Source: Thalassococcus sp. S3
Lineage (GTDB): Bacteria; Pseudomonadota; Alphaproteobacteria; Rhodobacterales; Rhodobacteraceae
Direction of reading: 5' to 3'
DNA length: 64,000 nucleotides
NCBI RefSeq assembly: GCF_004216475.1
Contig: NZ_CP022303.1
Span: 1,054,001-1,118,000 of the forward strand
Shown: piece after piece, positions 53,610-61,993 of the stretch
Layout: every line of letters begins with the position of its first letter
How positions within the stretch are numbered: position 1 is the stretch's first letter
The notes under the pieces: model-generated
Seen by the model: the letters and a program-made list of their open reading frames with translations, nothing else
What the model was told of the DNA's origin: nothing
The model's database searches: none
Made by a program: the position numbers and the translations under genes

Positions 53610-55169
53610 TCATGAAACCGCCTGAAGACGGGGGCGGCCCGGCAAATGGATGCTTACGACCAGGCCAGAGCCCTCGGCATCCGCCAGAGCGACCGAGCCG
53701 CCATGCGCTTCGGCGATGGACTTCACAACCGGCAGGCCCAGCCCGGTGCCTTCGGCATAATCCTCCGCCGCGTTGGAGCCGCGGAAGAAACGGCTGAAGG
53801 CCTGCTGCTTTTCCGCATCCGACATGCCGGGCCCGTGGTCCGCGACCGACAGCACAAAGCCGTCTTGCGTGGCGTCAAGCCGCGCCTCGATCTGATCGCC
53901 GCCATAGCGTCGGGCATTCTGCAGCAAAGCGATGATGCATTGTCTGATGCGCATCGGATCGACCCGCGTCGGTGCGTTGTTGATCGTGGTGACAAACGGG
54001 ATCGAGGGCGCAACCATGGAGAGGGTCTCGGTCATCAAGCTGGCCAGATCGACCTCCTGCAGGTCCAGCTTGGCGACACCTGCCTCCCGGCGGGCGATGA
54101 AGAGCAGGTCATCAACCAGTCGATTCGTGTGTTTGGCCGTATCGCGGGCGCGGCGCAGGGCCTCCTGGTATTCTTCTGCTGTCTTCTCGGCCCCTCTCAA
54201 TGCGACCTCCGTCTCACCCTGGATGATGGTCAGCGGCGTCCGCAGCTCGTGGCTGACGTCGGCCATCAGACGGCGCCGGTTGGTTTCGGCCGTCTGGGCA
54301 TCCTCCAGAAGGCGCTCCAGTTCCACGGTGCGGCTGCGCACCGCGTCTTCCAGTTTGGCGTTCTGACTTTCCAGTGAGCGTGTCCGCTCCTCGACCTGGG
54401 CCGCCATATCGTCGAGCACGGTGGCGACCTGGGCGATTTCATCGCGCCCCTTCAGCCCGATCACCTTGTTGAAGTGTCCGGCCGAAAACATCTCGACGCC
54501 GGACATAAGCTGGTGCAGCGGTCTCTGGATGCGCGAGCGGTAGCTCCAAAGCGCAAAGCCGGTAAACGTGATTGCCAGCAAGGCAAAGCTGATCGCCAGA
54601 CGGTTGGCAAATTTCTCGTGTGTCTTGGCCGCGAGCCGGGTTTCCTCGGTCTCTTCCAGCTCCTCGGCCAAGGCCGCTTCGATCAACGACTGGAAATCGC
54701 GGTCGATCTCGTTGTCTAGGATCAGCGACAGACCGGACCAGTTCTGGGCCAGAACCTCCGGCGCGCCTTGCGACGTGATCTGTTTGAATTTGACAATGAG
54801 GCCATTGATCTTGGTTTCAAGCAAGGCCAGCGTTGCCAGCTCGTCGATTTCTTCTTCGCCGACAAGGTCGATCTCCTCGCCGATGATCTGGCGGATTTCG
54901 GTGATGTTGCCACGGATCTCCTGGATCAGGACGGCGCGTTCAAAGGTCCGTCCTTCGCCGCCGATCAAAATCCGGTCGCCATATTGCTTGAAGAGACGGT
55001 AGGTGGCGTTGGCCAGCTTCAGATGTGCCTCATAGCTGGCATGTGCAAGCATGATGCGGTCATTGTAATAAGCGGCGCGATTGGTCGTCCATATCGAGAT
55101 CGCGGTGCCGCCCAGAACGAGGATCAGCATCACAATCGCATAGAGATTAACCAGACTAAGGATGCGCAA
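53610..55169 (-). CDS. Membrane sensor histidine kinase
   Basis: 519 residues. Helix 1 is at about 5-27. A roughly 170-residue periplasmic, helical, acid-rich sensor follows (GGEGRTFERAVLIQEIRGNI and the EELEETEETRLAAK helix), then helix 2 near 192-210 (LAISFALLAITFTGFALWSY), HAMP, and a coiled coil (VEERTRSLESQNAKLEDAVRSR). HisKA has the phospho-acceptor in ADVSHELRTPLT. The HATPase domain has N-box LLQNARRYG, DHGPGMSD and GTGLGLPVV. It would phosphorylate the response regulator at 52794-53468. It is 27 bp after the ABC exporter gene, suggesting one transcript with the exporter. Confidence 0.94.
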   Translation of the reverse strand: MRILSLVNLYAIVMLILVLGGTAISIWTTNRAAYYNDRIMLAHASYEAHLKLANATYRLFKQYGDRILIGGEGRTFERAVLIQEIRGNITEIRQIIGEEIDLVGEEEIDELATLALLETKINGLIVKFKQITSQGAPEVLAQNWSGLSLILDNEIDRDFQSLIEAALAEELEETEETRLAAKTHEKFANRLAISFALLAITFTGFALWSYRSRIQRPLHQLMSGVEMFSAGHFNKVIGLKGRDEIAQVATVLDDMAAQVEERTRSLESQNAKLEDAVRSRTVELERLLEDAQTAETNRRRLMADVSHELRTPLTIIQGETEVALRGAEKTAEEYQEALRRARDTAKHTNRLVDDLLFIARREAGVAKLDLQEVDLASLMTETLSMVAPSIPFVTTINNAPTRVDPMRIRQCIIALLQNARRYGGDQIEARLDATQDGFVLSVADHGPGMSDAEKQQAFSRFFRGSNAAEDYAEGTGLGLPVVKSIAEAHGGSVALADAEGSGLVVSIHLPGRPRLQAVS

Positions 55170-55196
55170 GGCATAGCTCCAATCTTGTTTCGCACG

Positions 55197-56768
55197 TCAA
55201 TCATGGGACAGGATGGCGCGGCGGTCCGCCAATACAAGTGTTCTTGCGTTTGTGAAGCCTGTCATGCGCGGACCTGTGACCAAAACCGTCGCCTTCGTCT
55301 TGGTGCGCAAGCGTTTTAGCAGCAGCGCGCCCTCGGGGTCGGCGCGAAGCTGGGCGTTGTCGACAACGATCAGGTCGGCGCGCGAGAGAATAGCGCGGGC
55401 CAGCGCGATTCGCAGCGCTTCGCCATTCGATATCACCGACGCACCGGACGGCAGGCTGCCATCAATGCCTCCAATCCGTGACAGCAGGCCGCCTAGTCCC
55501 ATCTGTTGCGCGACACGATCGGTCTTGCGGCGGGACGGGCGGGGCGAAAGCCCAAGGGACAAGCTCCGCCGCAAGCTGCCGCGAAGCATCGCGGGACGAT
55601 CCGGCACATAAGCGACCGAGGGCAGCGCCACACGTCCTTCGTCATAAAGAACGTGCCCCTGTTCCGGCGGGCTGAGGCCGGCAACCATCGCGGCCAGGCT
55701 GGATTTGCCGGATCCGTTCGGGCCGGAGACGAACGTGAGCGAGCCGGCCGGCAAGACGGCATTCACGGTCAGCGCCCGCAATTTGGCATTGTCCAGGGTG
55801 ACGGATACCGGCCGACCCTGACGCTCTGACAGGCGCCGGGTGCTGGGTTGCGCCAGCAACTTTCCGCATTTCTCGCGCGCGACGCGCCAGCCGCAATAGC
55901 GATCCCAGACACCTGCAAGTTCCTGCAATGGCAACATCAGGATCCCCAGCATCGCAAGGGCCGCTGCCGCCTCCGCGGCGGCGATGTCGGGCCGGGCCGC
56001 GGCCCACAGGATCGCCACGCCGCCAAGGGCGGCCCCGATCTGGGGGATGGCCCGCAGCAGGCTGCTTCGCGTGACACGGGCGGTGGCCTGCTGGCGCAGC
56101 CTGTCGCCGTTCTCGTCCAGCACTTCGAGTTCCTTGCCCGTGCGTCCGGCCAGATCGAGATCCGGCGCCTGGGCGATCCGCTCCATCATGTTGATGGCGA
56201 TCCGGGCCCGTCGGCTGCGCAGGCGGCGGTGGTAGTGTTCAAGACCGATGGCCAGGCCGAACGCCAGCAAAAGTGAGGCGGCAACCGGCAGGCTGGCGGC
56301 AAGCGCGAGGTACGGGTTCAAGAGGTAAAGCACCAGCGCGGCCCCGGGAAGCACCACCACGGCCGAGACGAGGCGCGTGATCCCCAGGCCAACCCAGCCC
56401 CGCGCCGCCGACAGATCGCCGACGAAGCGCAGAGAGAGTGCGCCGGTGCGCCGCTTGGCCAGATCGGATTCGGACATGCCGGCGATATGGTCATAAAGAC
56501 GGTGTCTGAGCGACTTTGCATAATGTTGGCCAAGCGATTCGGCGCGCGCCCGGGCCAGAACACGAAGAAGCGCAACAGCAACGCCCGCTCCGACCAGGAT
56601 CGCCAGGGTGAGCGGGCGTTGCGATTGAGCCTGATGCAGGGCCGCGAAGGCATCGCGCGTTGCGAAGGCCGCGATCCCCATGGCGATCCCTTGCAGGATG
56701 CCGATGGCGGCGACGAGGGCCACGCTGCGTGCGCGGCCCTCGCTGAGTGGTGCGGGAACGTGGGTCAT
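55197..56768 (-). CDS. ABC exporter half-transporter lacking the catalytic glutamate
   Basis: 523 residues: exporter-type membrane domain (about 15-305, five to six helices) and one nucleotide-binding domain (about 325-520). Walker A is intact (GPNGSGKSS, near 345). The signature is ISNGEALRIALARAI in place of LSGGQ. Walker B reads LIVVDNAQL, so the catalytic Glu is Asn. The switch-His position is VLVTGPRM, with no His. ATP binding is likely but hydrolysis should be impaired in a homodimer. The ATG at 56768 overlaps the upstream gene's TGA by 4 bp. The frame is open upstream to 56912 without support. The linkage with a kinase/regulator pair recalls peptide-sensing or lipid exporters, but substrate is unknown. 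Confidence 0.85.
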   Translation of the reverse strand: MTHVPAPLSEGRARSVALVAAIGILQGIAMGIAAFATRDAFAALHQAQSQRPLTLAILVGAGVAVALLRVLARARAESLGQHYAKSLRHRLYDHIAGMSESDLAKRRTGALSLRFVGDLSAARGWVGLGITRLVSAVVVLPGAALVLYLLNPYLALAASLPVAASLLLAFGLAIGLEHYHRRLRSRRARIAINMMERIAQAPDLDLAGRTGKELEVLDENGDRLRQQATARVTRSSLLRAIPQIGAALGGVAILWAAARPDIAAAEAAAALAMLGILMLPLQELAGVWDRYCGWRVAREKCGKLLAQPSTRRLSERQGRPVSVTLDNAKLRALTVNAVLPAGSLTFVSGPNGSGKSSLAAMVAGLSPPEQGHVLYDEGRVALPSVAYVPDRPAMLRGSLRRSLSLGLSPRPSRRKTDRVAQQMGLGGLLSRIGGIDGSLPSGASVISNGEALRIALARAILSRADLIVVDNAQLRADPEGALLLKRLRTKTKATVLVTGPRMTGFTNARTLVLADRRAILSHD

Positions 56769-57823
56769 GCCGCTGTCTTCTGCAAAAGGCCGGCGCGGCG
56801 CATCAGTGGGGAAACAAGGCTCATCACCTTGACGGGGTCGCACAATTCGGCGCGCGACAGATGCGGCACTCCGGTGGCGCGCATGGCTTCCCGGGTGGCC
56901 AGGGGGGAGCATGTGACCATGCCGGATACGGCCATCGGGCGAACTCCGTAGCTTTGCAGAACCTGAACGCCTCCGACGGATCCCAGGGCATCGGGAGCGG
57001 CGAACATCAATCCATCCATGCGCTTCAGAATGGGGGAGCCTTCGAGAATGGCGGAGGTTTCGCGCTGAAAGACGCCATCGGCGATTTCGACCACCGCGAT
57101 CTCGGCGCCTTGAGCCGCCGCGTTGCCGACAAGGGTTTCAAACCCACGCTCGATCCGCTCCATCGGCATACGGTAAGTGGTGGGCATGCCCGCATCGGTA
57201 AAGTCGGTGACGGGAACACCTGCATCCATGAAGGCATTGAAATCACCAAAGGCACCGGTGCCTGTTGCTTTTATACCCGCCACGTTGAACCCGGCCCGTG
57301 CGAGGCCATGGGCCAGGCTCACCGCGGCGGTGGTCTTGCCTGCATTCATCGAGGCACCGAAGACACCCAGTACCGTGACATCGTCGGGGATCGTCTGGTG
57401 GGGCATGGCATAGCGGGCGACATTCATCACTTCGCCTGCCGCGTCGACCAGAAGACCCAGCGGCTGCACCTGTGTCGGACGGTTCATCCGGCCATGGGCC
57501 GTTTCGACGAGCCCCACAATGCCCCCGCCAGCAATCAGATCAACGCCGTCGGGAGAGAGTTCGGCGCGTCCTTCGAACTGGTCGGGGGCATACCGGTCAC
57601 CCACGCAGGCCACGAACACATCGCCGGGGTAGCTGAGGGAATAGCGCTGGTCCGAAAGCTGGAGTTTCTTGTGCTGACCCAACTGGGTGATGCGGCACAG
57701 GACAAGATCGCCAGCGGTGGCGTAGGTGACGTTCGGGTCGAGCGAGGCCACGTCGTCGCGGTTCACACGACGGGTGGAGAAGGTCCATTTGGCCTGGGCG
57801 GGGATGGCGGTGTTCAGTGTCAT
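56765..57823 (-). CDS. MobB/DUF1611-like P-loop NTPase
   Basis: 352 residues. An N-terminal beta-rich domain (about 1-145) is followed by a P-loop domain with GVFGASMNAGKTTAAVSLAHGL near residue 150 (Walker A GxxxxGKT), a switch-like AGIKATGTGAFGDFNAFMDAG and VVEIADGVFQRET. The pattern resembles the DUF1611/MobB group of ATP/GTPases related to cofactor biosynthesis proteins, but I cannot name a reaction. It is the first gene of a four-gene minus-strand unit (NTPase, ABC exporter, kinase, regulator) and overlaps the exporter by 4 bp. A pair of direct repeats lies about 80-110 bp upstream of its start. Confidence 0.7.
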   Translation of the reverse strand: MTLNTAIPAQAKWTFSTRRVNRDDVASLDPNVTYATAGDLVLCRITQLGQHKKLQLSDQRYSLSYPGDVFVACVGDRYAPDQFEGRAELSPDGVDLIAGGGIVGLVETAHGRMNRPTQVQPLGLLVDAAGEVMNVARYAMPHQTIPDDVTVLGVFGASMNAGKTTAAVSLAHGLARAGFNVAGIKATGTGAFGDFNAFMDAGVPVTDFTDAGMPTTYRMPMERIERGFETLVGNAAAQGAEIAVVEIADGVFQRETSAILEGSPILKRMDGLMFAAPDALGSVGGVQVLQSYGVRPMAVSGMVTCSPLATREAMRATGVPHLSRAELCDPVKVMSLVSPLMRRAGLLQKTAA

Positions 57824-57901
57824 TTTTCGAAATCTCCGTTCGGGGGTAACCTTGTTGATGACACCAACTTAGGCAGGGTCCCTTGCAACCACATTTCGGC
57901 A

Positions 57902-57933
57902 AAATGAACGGCCTTTCATCCTTAAATGAACGG
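57902..57933. promoter_or_regulatory. Two AAATGAACGG direct repeats 22 bp apart, candidate response-regulator site
   Basis: AAATGAACGG occurs at 57902-57911 and again at 57924-57933, start-to-start spacing 22 bp (two helical turns). It sits upstream of the P-loop NTPase / ABC / kinase / regulator unit. The spacing fits an OmpR-type dimer, but the motif differs from the GGGTTTA array near the regulator gene, so another factor is equally possible. Confidence 0.4.
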
Positions 57934-57997
57934 ATCATGAATACCGCATGTCGGTGTGGTGTCGGTTGAGGACCGAAGCCTTCAAAGGCCCTATTTC

Positions 57998-58573
57998 TTA
58001 TCGAGCAGGCCCGTTGATCCAGCGGTCCAGGGCGGTTCGAAGACGCGCCAGCGCCTCGTCATCCGTCTTGATCCATCCGCCTAGCCGATAGGTCACGATC
58101 TGAAGGAAGAAGGCCTGTGCCCCGTTGGTCAACAATGTCTGCTCATCGCCATCTTGCGCGACCTTTCGCAGTTCCCGCGCCACGACTTCTTCTAGCTGAT
58201 GGCAACTTTGCGCGAACGCGGCGCTCATCGGTCCGTCGGGCAGGGCGGATTGATCGATAAAGAGCCGCGCGAAATCCGGTGTGTCCACGAAGAAGCTGAG
58301 AAGCGGGTGATAGATTTCGACGATCCGGCTGACCGGATCAGCTTCTGTGAACGCAATATCGGTGACAATGCCGTCCATCCGCCGAATCCCCAGGGCCGCC
58401 AGCAGATGACTGCGATCTCCGAAATGAGCAAAGACGGTTCCCTTCGCTACATTTGCGGTCTCAGCGATCATATCGGTGGTCACACTGCGATAGCCATGCC
58501 GGGCGGCCAGCTGTGCCGCCGCATCCAGAATACGCTCCCGTGTCTGCCGGCTGCGGGCTTGTGCGTGTTTCAG
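57998..58573 (-). CDS. TetR-family repressor, apparent CTG start
   Basis: 191 residues if translation begins at CTG 58573. The N-terminal HTH is complete only then: RSRQTRERILDAAAQLAARHGY, given here by ends at residues 7-28, followed by VTTDMIAETANVAKGTVFAHFGDRSHLL. A GGAGG lies 6 bp before the CTG, and an in-frame TGA sits just upstream, so no ATG, GTG or TTG can give the full domain. A GTG at 58483 would remove helix 1 and is unlikely. The C-terminal ligand domain is helical. The gene is divergent from a quinone-reductase-like gene with palindromes between them, so it probably represses that gene and itself. Confidence 0.87.
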   Translation of the reverse strand: MKHAQARSRQTRERILDAAAQLAARHGYRSVTTDMIAETANVAKGTVFAHFGDRSHLLAALGIRRMDGIVTDIAFTEADPVSRIVEIYHPLLSFFVDTPDFARLFIDQSALPDGPMSAAFAQSCHQLEEVVARELRKVAQDGDEQTLLTNGAQAFFLQIVTYRLGGWIKTDDEALARLRTALDRWINGPAR

Positions 58574-58584
58574 GATCGTCCTCC

Positions 58585-58643
58585 GTCAAAAGTTGACCGT
58601 GGTCAAATTTTAATCTAGCAAATCAAAAATATGACCGCAGTCA
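58585..58643. promoter_or_regulatory. Paired palindromic operators between tetR and the reductase gene
   Basis: TTGACCGTGGTCAA at 58593-58606 is a palindrome with 6-bp arms. A related site TGACCGCAGTCA lies at 58632-58643, 38 bp away centre to centre, and both are followed by an A/T-rich CAATTTT-type tract. A third overlapping arrangement GTCAA-AAG-TTGAC is at 58585-58597. This is typical TetR operator organisation in a divergent promoter. Confidence 0.7.
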
Positions 58644-58659
58644 ATTTTTGGAGTGACGT

Positions 58660-59244
58660 ATGACGCGCAAGATCCTGATCCTGGACGGCCACCCGAACGG
58701 GGCCGCCTTTTGCGGAGCGCTTGCCCGAGAGGCGGAAGAGGGTGCTCGTGCCAAGGATGCCGAAACGCGGATTTTCAGGTTGTCCGAGATGCGCTTTGAT
58801 CCGGATCTGACCGGCGCCTATAAGGTGGACCAGCCGTTGGAGCCGGATCTGGAGGCGTTCTGGAACGCTCTTTTATGGTGCGATCATTTCATCCTGGTGC
58901 ATCCGCTCTGGTGGGGGTCTGCACCCGCCAAGCTGAAAGGCCTCTTTGACCGGATCTTCAAGCCAGGCATCGCGTTCAGATATGTCGAGGGCAAGGCGCT
59001 TCCAGACGGTCTTCTCGCGGGACGTAACGCGGATGTTCTGATCACGTCGGATACGCCGACGTGGTATTTCCGACTGGTCTATCGGCTGGCCTGGCCAAGG
59101 ATCCTCCGCAAGCAGATCCTGGGCTTTTGCGGGCTGAACGTCCGCCACATTCGCAATCTCGCGACGATCCGCAACGCCTCGCCCCGCCAGCGCGAGGGGT
59201 TTTTGGCCGCGGCACGCAGCCTTGGCGCGCTTAGTGCCGGATGA
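58660..59244 (+). CDS. NAD(P)H-dependent oxidoreductase, flavodoxin-fold (TetR-controlled)
   Basis: 194-residue Flavodoxin_2 protein with ILDGHPNGAAFCGALA at the phosphate site and HPLWWGSAPAKLKGLFDRIF at the flavin site, closest in type to NQO/MdaB quinone reductases. A GGAG ribosome site lies upstream. The promoter region holds the paired palindromes next to the divergent TetR gene, so induction by a quinone-like or electrophilic compound is likely. It is the third member of this family in the window, but under separate control. Its 3' end overlaps the convergent amidase gene by 14 bp. Confidence 0.88.
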   Translation: MTRKILILDGHPNGAAFCGALAREAEEGARAKDAETRIFRLSEMRFDPDLTGAYKVDQPLEPDLEAFWNALLWCDHFILVHPLWWGSAPAKLKGLFDRIFKPGIAFRYVEGKALPDGLLAGRNADVLITSDTPTWYFRLVYRLAWPRILRKQILGFCGLNVRHIRNLATIRNASPRQREGFLAAARSLGALSAG

Positions 59245-60670
59245 CGGGGTCGATTGGCCTGTTGCCCAGATCCAGGGCCTCCTCGATGAAAAGGGCGGTG
59301 CGCAGCAGCACCGCCTCGCCGCGGGGAGGGCCGACAAGCTGCAGGCCGACAGGTAAGCCACCTGCGGTAAACCCCGCTGGCATGGACAAGGCGGGCAGCA
59401 GGGTGGTCGTGGCAAGAAATGAAAAGCGTAGCCAATCCTCGTAGGTTCCAATCTCGGCCCCGTCGACATGACGCGGATAGTCATGTTCGACGAGGTCCGG
59501 TGCGATGCCGACCACGGGAATGGCCAGAACGTCAAAGCGGGTCAGAAACCCGCGCATGATCTCGTAGAGCGTGGTGCGCGCGCGCATGGCATCATAGATC
59601 GCCTGGGCGGTCAGCCGTTTGGCATAGGCGACGTTGTCGGACAACCGCTCTCCAAAAACCGCGCGCACGGGCTCGGGCAGGGATGCGATGACAGAACCAT
59701 AGTGAAGTCCGCGCAATGCCAGATATGTTTCGTTGAGATCGGGAAGATCCGGACAGGTCTCCTCGACCGTTGCACCGGCTTTCATGACCTCCTCCATGGC
59801 GCCTCTTAGAACGGTCCGGATTTCCCGCTCTACGGCTGCAAAACCGTTCTGATCCTCGGAAAAGGCGATCCGTGGAGGTTTGCTTTGTCGATCAAGTTCC
59901 GCCTGAAAGGATGTGGCCGGAGCGTCCAGACTGATCGGCATGCGCGGATCATACCCGGTCATAGCGTCCAGAAAGAGCGCCAGATCCCGAACATCCCGGG
60001 CCATCGGCCCCTGAAGCCCTTCGGTCAGGAATGCCGCACTGCCCGGCCCTCCGCCACATCGTCCCGGTGACGGGCGTAGCCCCAGGACCGAACAATGCGC
60101 CGCCGGTGTCCGCAAGGATCCCATCAGATCGGAGCCGTGGCTGAGCCAAACCTCTCCCGTTGCCAGAGAGGCCGCCGCTCCACCCGACGAGCCCCCGGCA
60201 TTCATCCGTGTGTCCCATGGGTTCCGGGTTGCGCCGAATACGGGATTGGTCGAATTCCCGCCCGCGCCGAATTCGGGCGTGTTGGTCTTGCCCATAACCA
60301 ACCCTCCGCGGGCTTCAAGCCGCTCGACCATCGGGTCGGACGCGTCTGGTACGAAGTCTTTCAGCGTCAGGTTGCCCCAGGTCGTGCGAACACCCTCGAC
60401 CGCGTTCAGATCCTTGATGCCGATGGGCAGGCCCGCCAACCAGCCGACGTGATCCGCCTCTCCTTGGCCCAATTCCGCGATCTTCGCTTCTGCCCGCTCC
60501 GCGCAGACCGTTGGCATGGCGTTAACCGCCGGTTCGACATCCGCGATCCGTTGCGCCGAGGCGGCAACAACCTCGGTTGGAGAGATCTCGCGCTTGCGCA
60601 AGGCCGCCACGACTTCCCGCGCTGGCAAGGCGCAGACATCTGGTCCGGTAAATGGGGTGTCAGGCTTCAT
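59231..60670 (-). CDS. Amidase (amidase signature family)
   Basis: 479-residue hydrolase with the Ser-cisSer-Lys triad: lysine in LPIGIKDLNAV (near residue 82), cis-serine in HGSDLMGSLRTPA (near 155-165) and nucleophilic serine in NAGGSSGGAAASLA. A Met replaces the usual Gly in the GSDxGGS motif. Members hydrolyse carboxamides, indoleacetamide or glutaminyl-tRNA intermediates; this resembles a catabolic amidase more than GatA. The ATG at 60670 has AAGGAGGAG 7 bp upstream. It follows the enolase-superfamily gene by 44 bp and is last in a catabolic set. Confidence 0.9.
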   Translation of the reverse strand: MKPDTPFTGPDVCALPAREVVAALRKREISPTEVVAASAQRIADVEPAVNAMPTVCAERAEAKIAELGQGEADHVGWLAGLPIGIKDLNAVEGVRTTWGNLTLKDFVPDASDPMVERLEARGGLVMGKTNTPEFGAGGNSTNPVFGATRNPWDTRMNAGGSSGGAAASLATGEVWLSHGSDLMGSLRTPAAHCSVLGLRPSPGRCGGGPGSAAFLTEGLQGPMARDVRDLALFLDAMTGYDPRMPISLDAPATSFQAELDRQSKPPRIAFSEDQNGFAAVEREIRTVLRGAMEEVMKAGATVEETCPDLPDLNETYLALRGLHYGSVIASLPEPVRAVFGERLSDNVAYAKRLTAQAIYDAMRARTTLYEIMRGFLTRFDVLAIPVVGIAPDLVEHDYPRHVDGAEIGTYEDWLRFSFLATTTLLPALSMPAGFTAGGLPVGLQLVGPPRGEAVLLRTALFIEEALDLGNRPIDPVIRH

Positions 60671-60714
60671 GAACGCTCCTCCTTCTGGCATTCTGGCGGA
60701 GCCGTCACGCCCTG

Positions 60715-61947
60715 TCACCCTGTCTTGACCGGTGCGCCCCCCTGAAAGGCATTGCCGTTGACATAATCACAGGGTGCTTCCTGCATCTCCAGATGAAGGC
60801 CGTCGCCAAGATAGGGATGGGCGCGCGCCAGCGCCTCGTCCACATCAATGCCCAGACCCGGCGTATCCGGCGGGGTGATGAAGCCGTCCTCTACCTGGAT
60901 CGAACCTTTGATCAGCGCGTCATGAAACGGTGTCTCTATCGTTTCCGCCATCAGAATGTTCGGAATGGATGCCGCGAAATGCACATTCGCGGCCCATTCC
61001 ACCGGACCCGCATAAAGATGAGGGGCCATCTGGGCGTTGTAGACTTCGGCCATCGCCGCCACTTTCTTCATCTCCCAGATGCCGCCAGCGCGCCCCAGTG
61101 CAGGCTGCAGGATCGTTGCCGCGCCAGCGCGCAGGACAGGGGCGAATTCTGCCTTCGTGCACAGCCGTTCACCTGTGGCGACCGGGATGCGGACCGACGC
61201 GGCGATTTTCGCCATTTCTGCCGTATTGTCCGGTGGGATCGGCTCTTCGAACCACATCGGTGAGAACGGCTCCAACGCCTGGCCCAGCCGGATCGCGCCT
61301 GCCGTTGTGAACTGCCCATGCGTGCCAAAGAGAAGATCCGCCCGATCGCCGACAGCGTCCCGGATCGCCTGACAAAAGGCGACGGACATCGAGATATCGC
61401 TCATCGCGGGCATATGCCCACCGCGAAGCGTGTAAGGGCCGGCAGGGTCGAACTTCACCGCGGTGTAGCCACGTGTCACGCAATCCGCCGCCGCCTCCGC
61501 CGCCATATCCGGCGAGGTCCAGAACGCGTTGATGTCGTGCTGGGGCAGAGGGTAAAGATAAGTATAGGCGCGGATGCGGTCATTGGTCCGGCCTCCCAAA
61601 AGGGCATGGACGGGACGCTCTCGCGCTTTGCCCAGGATATCCCAACACGCGATCTCAAGACCCGAAAACGCGCCGATCACGGTCAGATCCGGGCGCTGCG
61701 TGAACCCGCTGGAATAGGCGCGCCGGAACATCAATTCGATGTTTTCCGGATTCTCGCCCTGCATGTGCCGTGCGAAGACGTCCCCGATCACCGCACGCAT
61801 TGCTTCGGGCCCGACCGAAGCGGCATAACATTCGCCCCAGCCCACGATCCCGCAGGCTGTCGTCAGCTTGACCAAAATCCAGTACCGACCGCCCCATCCG
61901 GGGGCGGGGGGCGCCGTCACGATGATGTCGAGGTCCTGCAGCTTCAT
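60715..61947 (-). CDS. Mandelate racemase/muconate lactonizing enzyme-like (enolase superfamily)
   Basis: 410 residues. The N-terminal capping domain contains GWGECYAASVGPEAMRAVI; the TIM-barrel has a lysine in GYTAVKFDPAGPY, metal-ligand glutamates in MWFEEPIPP and VATGERL, and a C-terminal histidine in MAPHLYAGPVEWAANVHFA, similar to sugar-acid dehydratases such as galactonate dehydratase. The position where the first acidic metal ligand is usually found reads LLFGTHGQFT. The reaction is likely dehydration or cycloisomerisation of an acid sugar, but the substrate is not predictable. The ATG at 61947 with GGGAGG upstream is chosen over 61983. Confidence 0.88.
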   Translation of the reverse strand: MKLQDLDIIVTAPPAPGWGGRYWILVKLTTACGIVGWGECYAASVGPEAMRAVIGDVFARHMQGENPENIELMFRRAYSSGFTQRPDLTVIGAFSGLEIACWDILGKARERPVHALLGGRTNDRIRAYTYLYPLPQHDINAFWTSPDMAAEAAADCVTRGYTAVKFDPAGPYTLRGGHMPAMSDISMSVAFCQAIRDAVGDRADLLFGTHGQFTTAGAIRLGQALEPFSPMWFEEPIPPDNTAEMAKIAASVRIPVATGERLCTKAEFAPVLRAGAATILQPALGRAGGIWEMKKVAAMAEVYNAQMAPHLYAGPVEWAANVHFAASIPNILMAETIETPFHDALIKGSIQVEDGFITPPDTPGLGIDVDEALARAHPYLGDGLHLEMQEAPCDYVNGNAFQGGAPVKTG

Positions 61948-61993
61948 CCCCACGCCTCCCGTCTGGATCCCGAATACCGTCAATGTGACCCGG

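Noticed and set aside
56000..56060. Possible pseudogene status of the ABC exporter at 55197-56768 because of its altered catalytic motifs
   Set aside because: The frame is intact over 523 codons, Walker A is canonical and the gene is translationally coupled on its 5' side, so divergence of function is more likely than decay.
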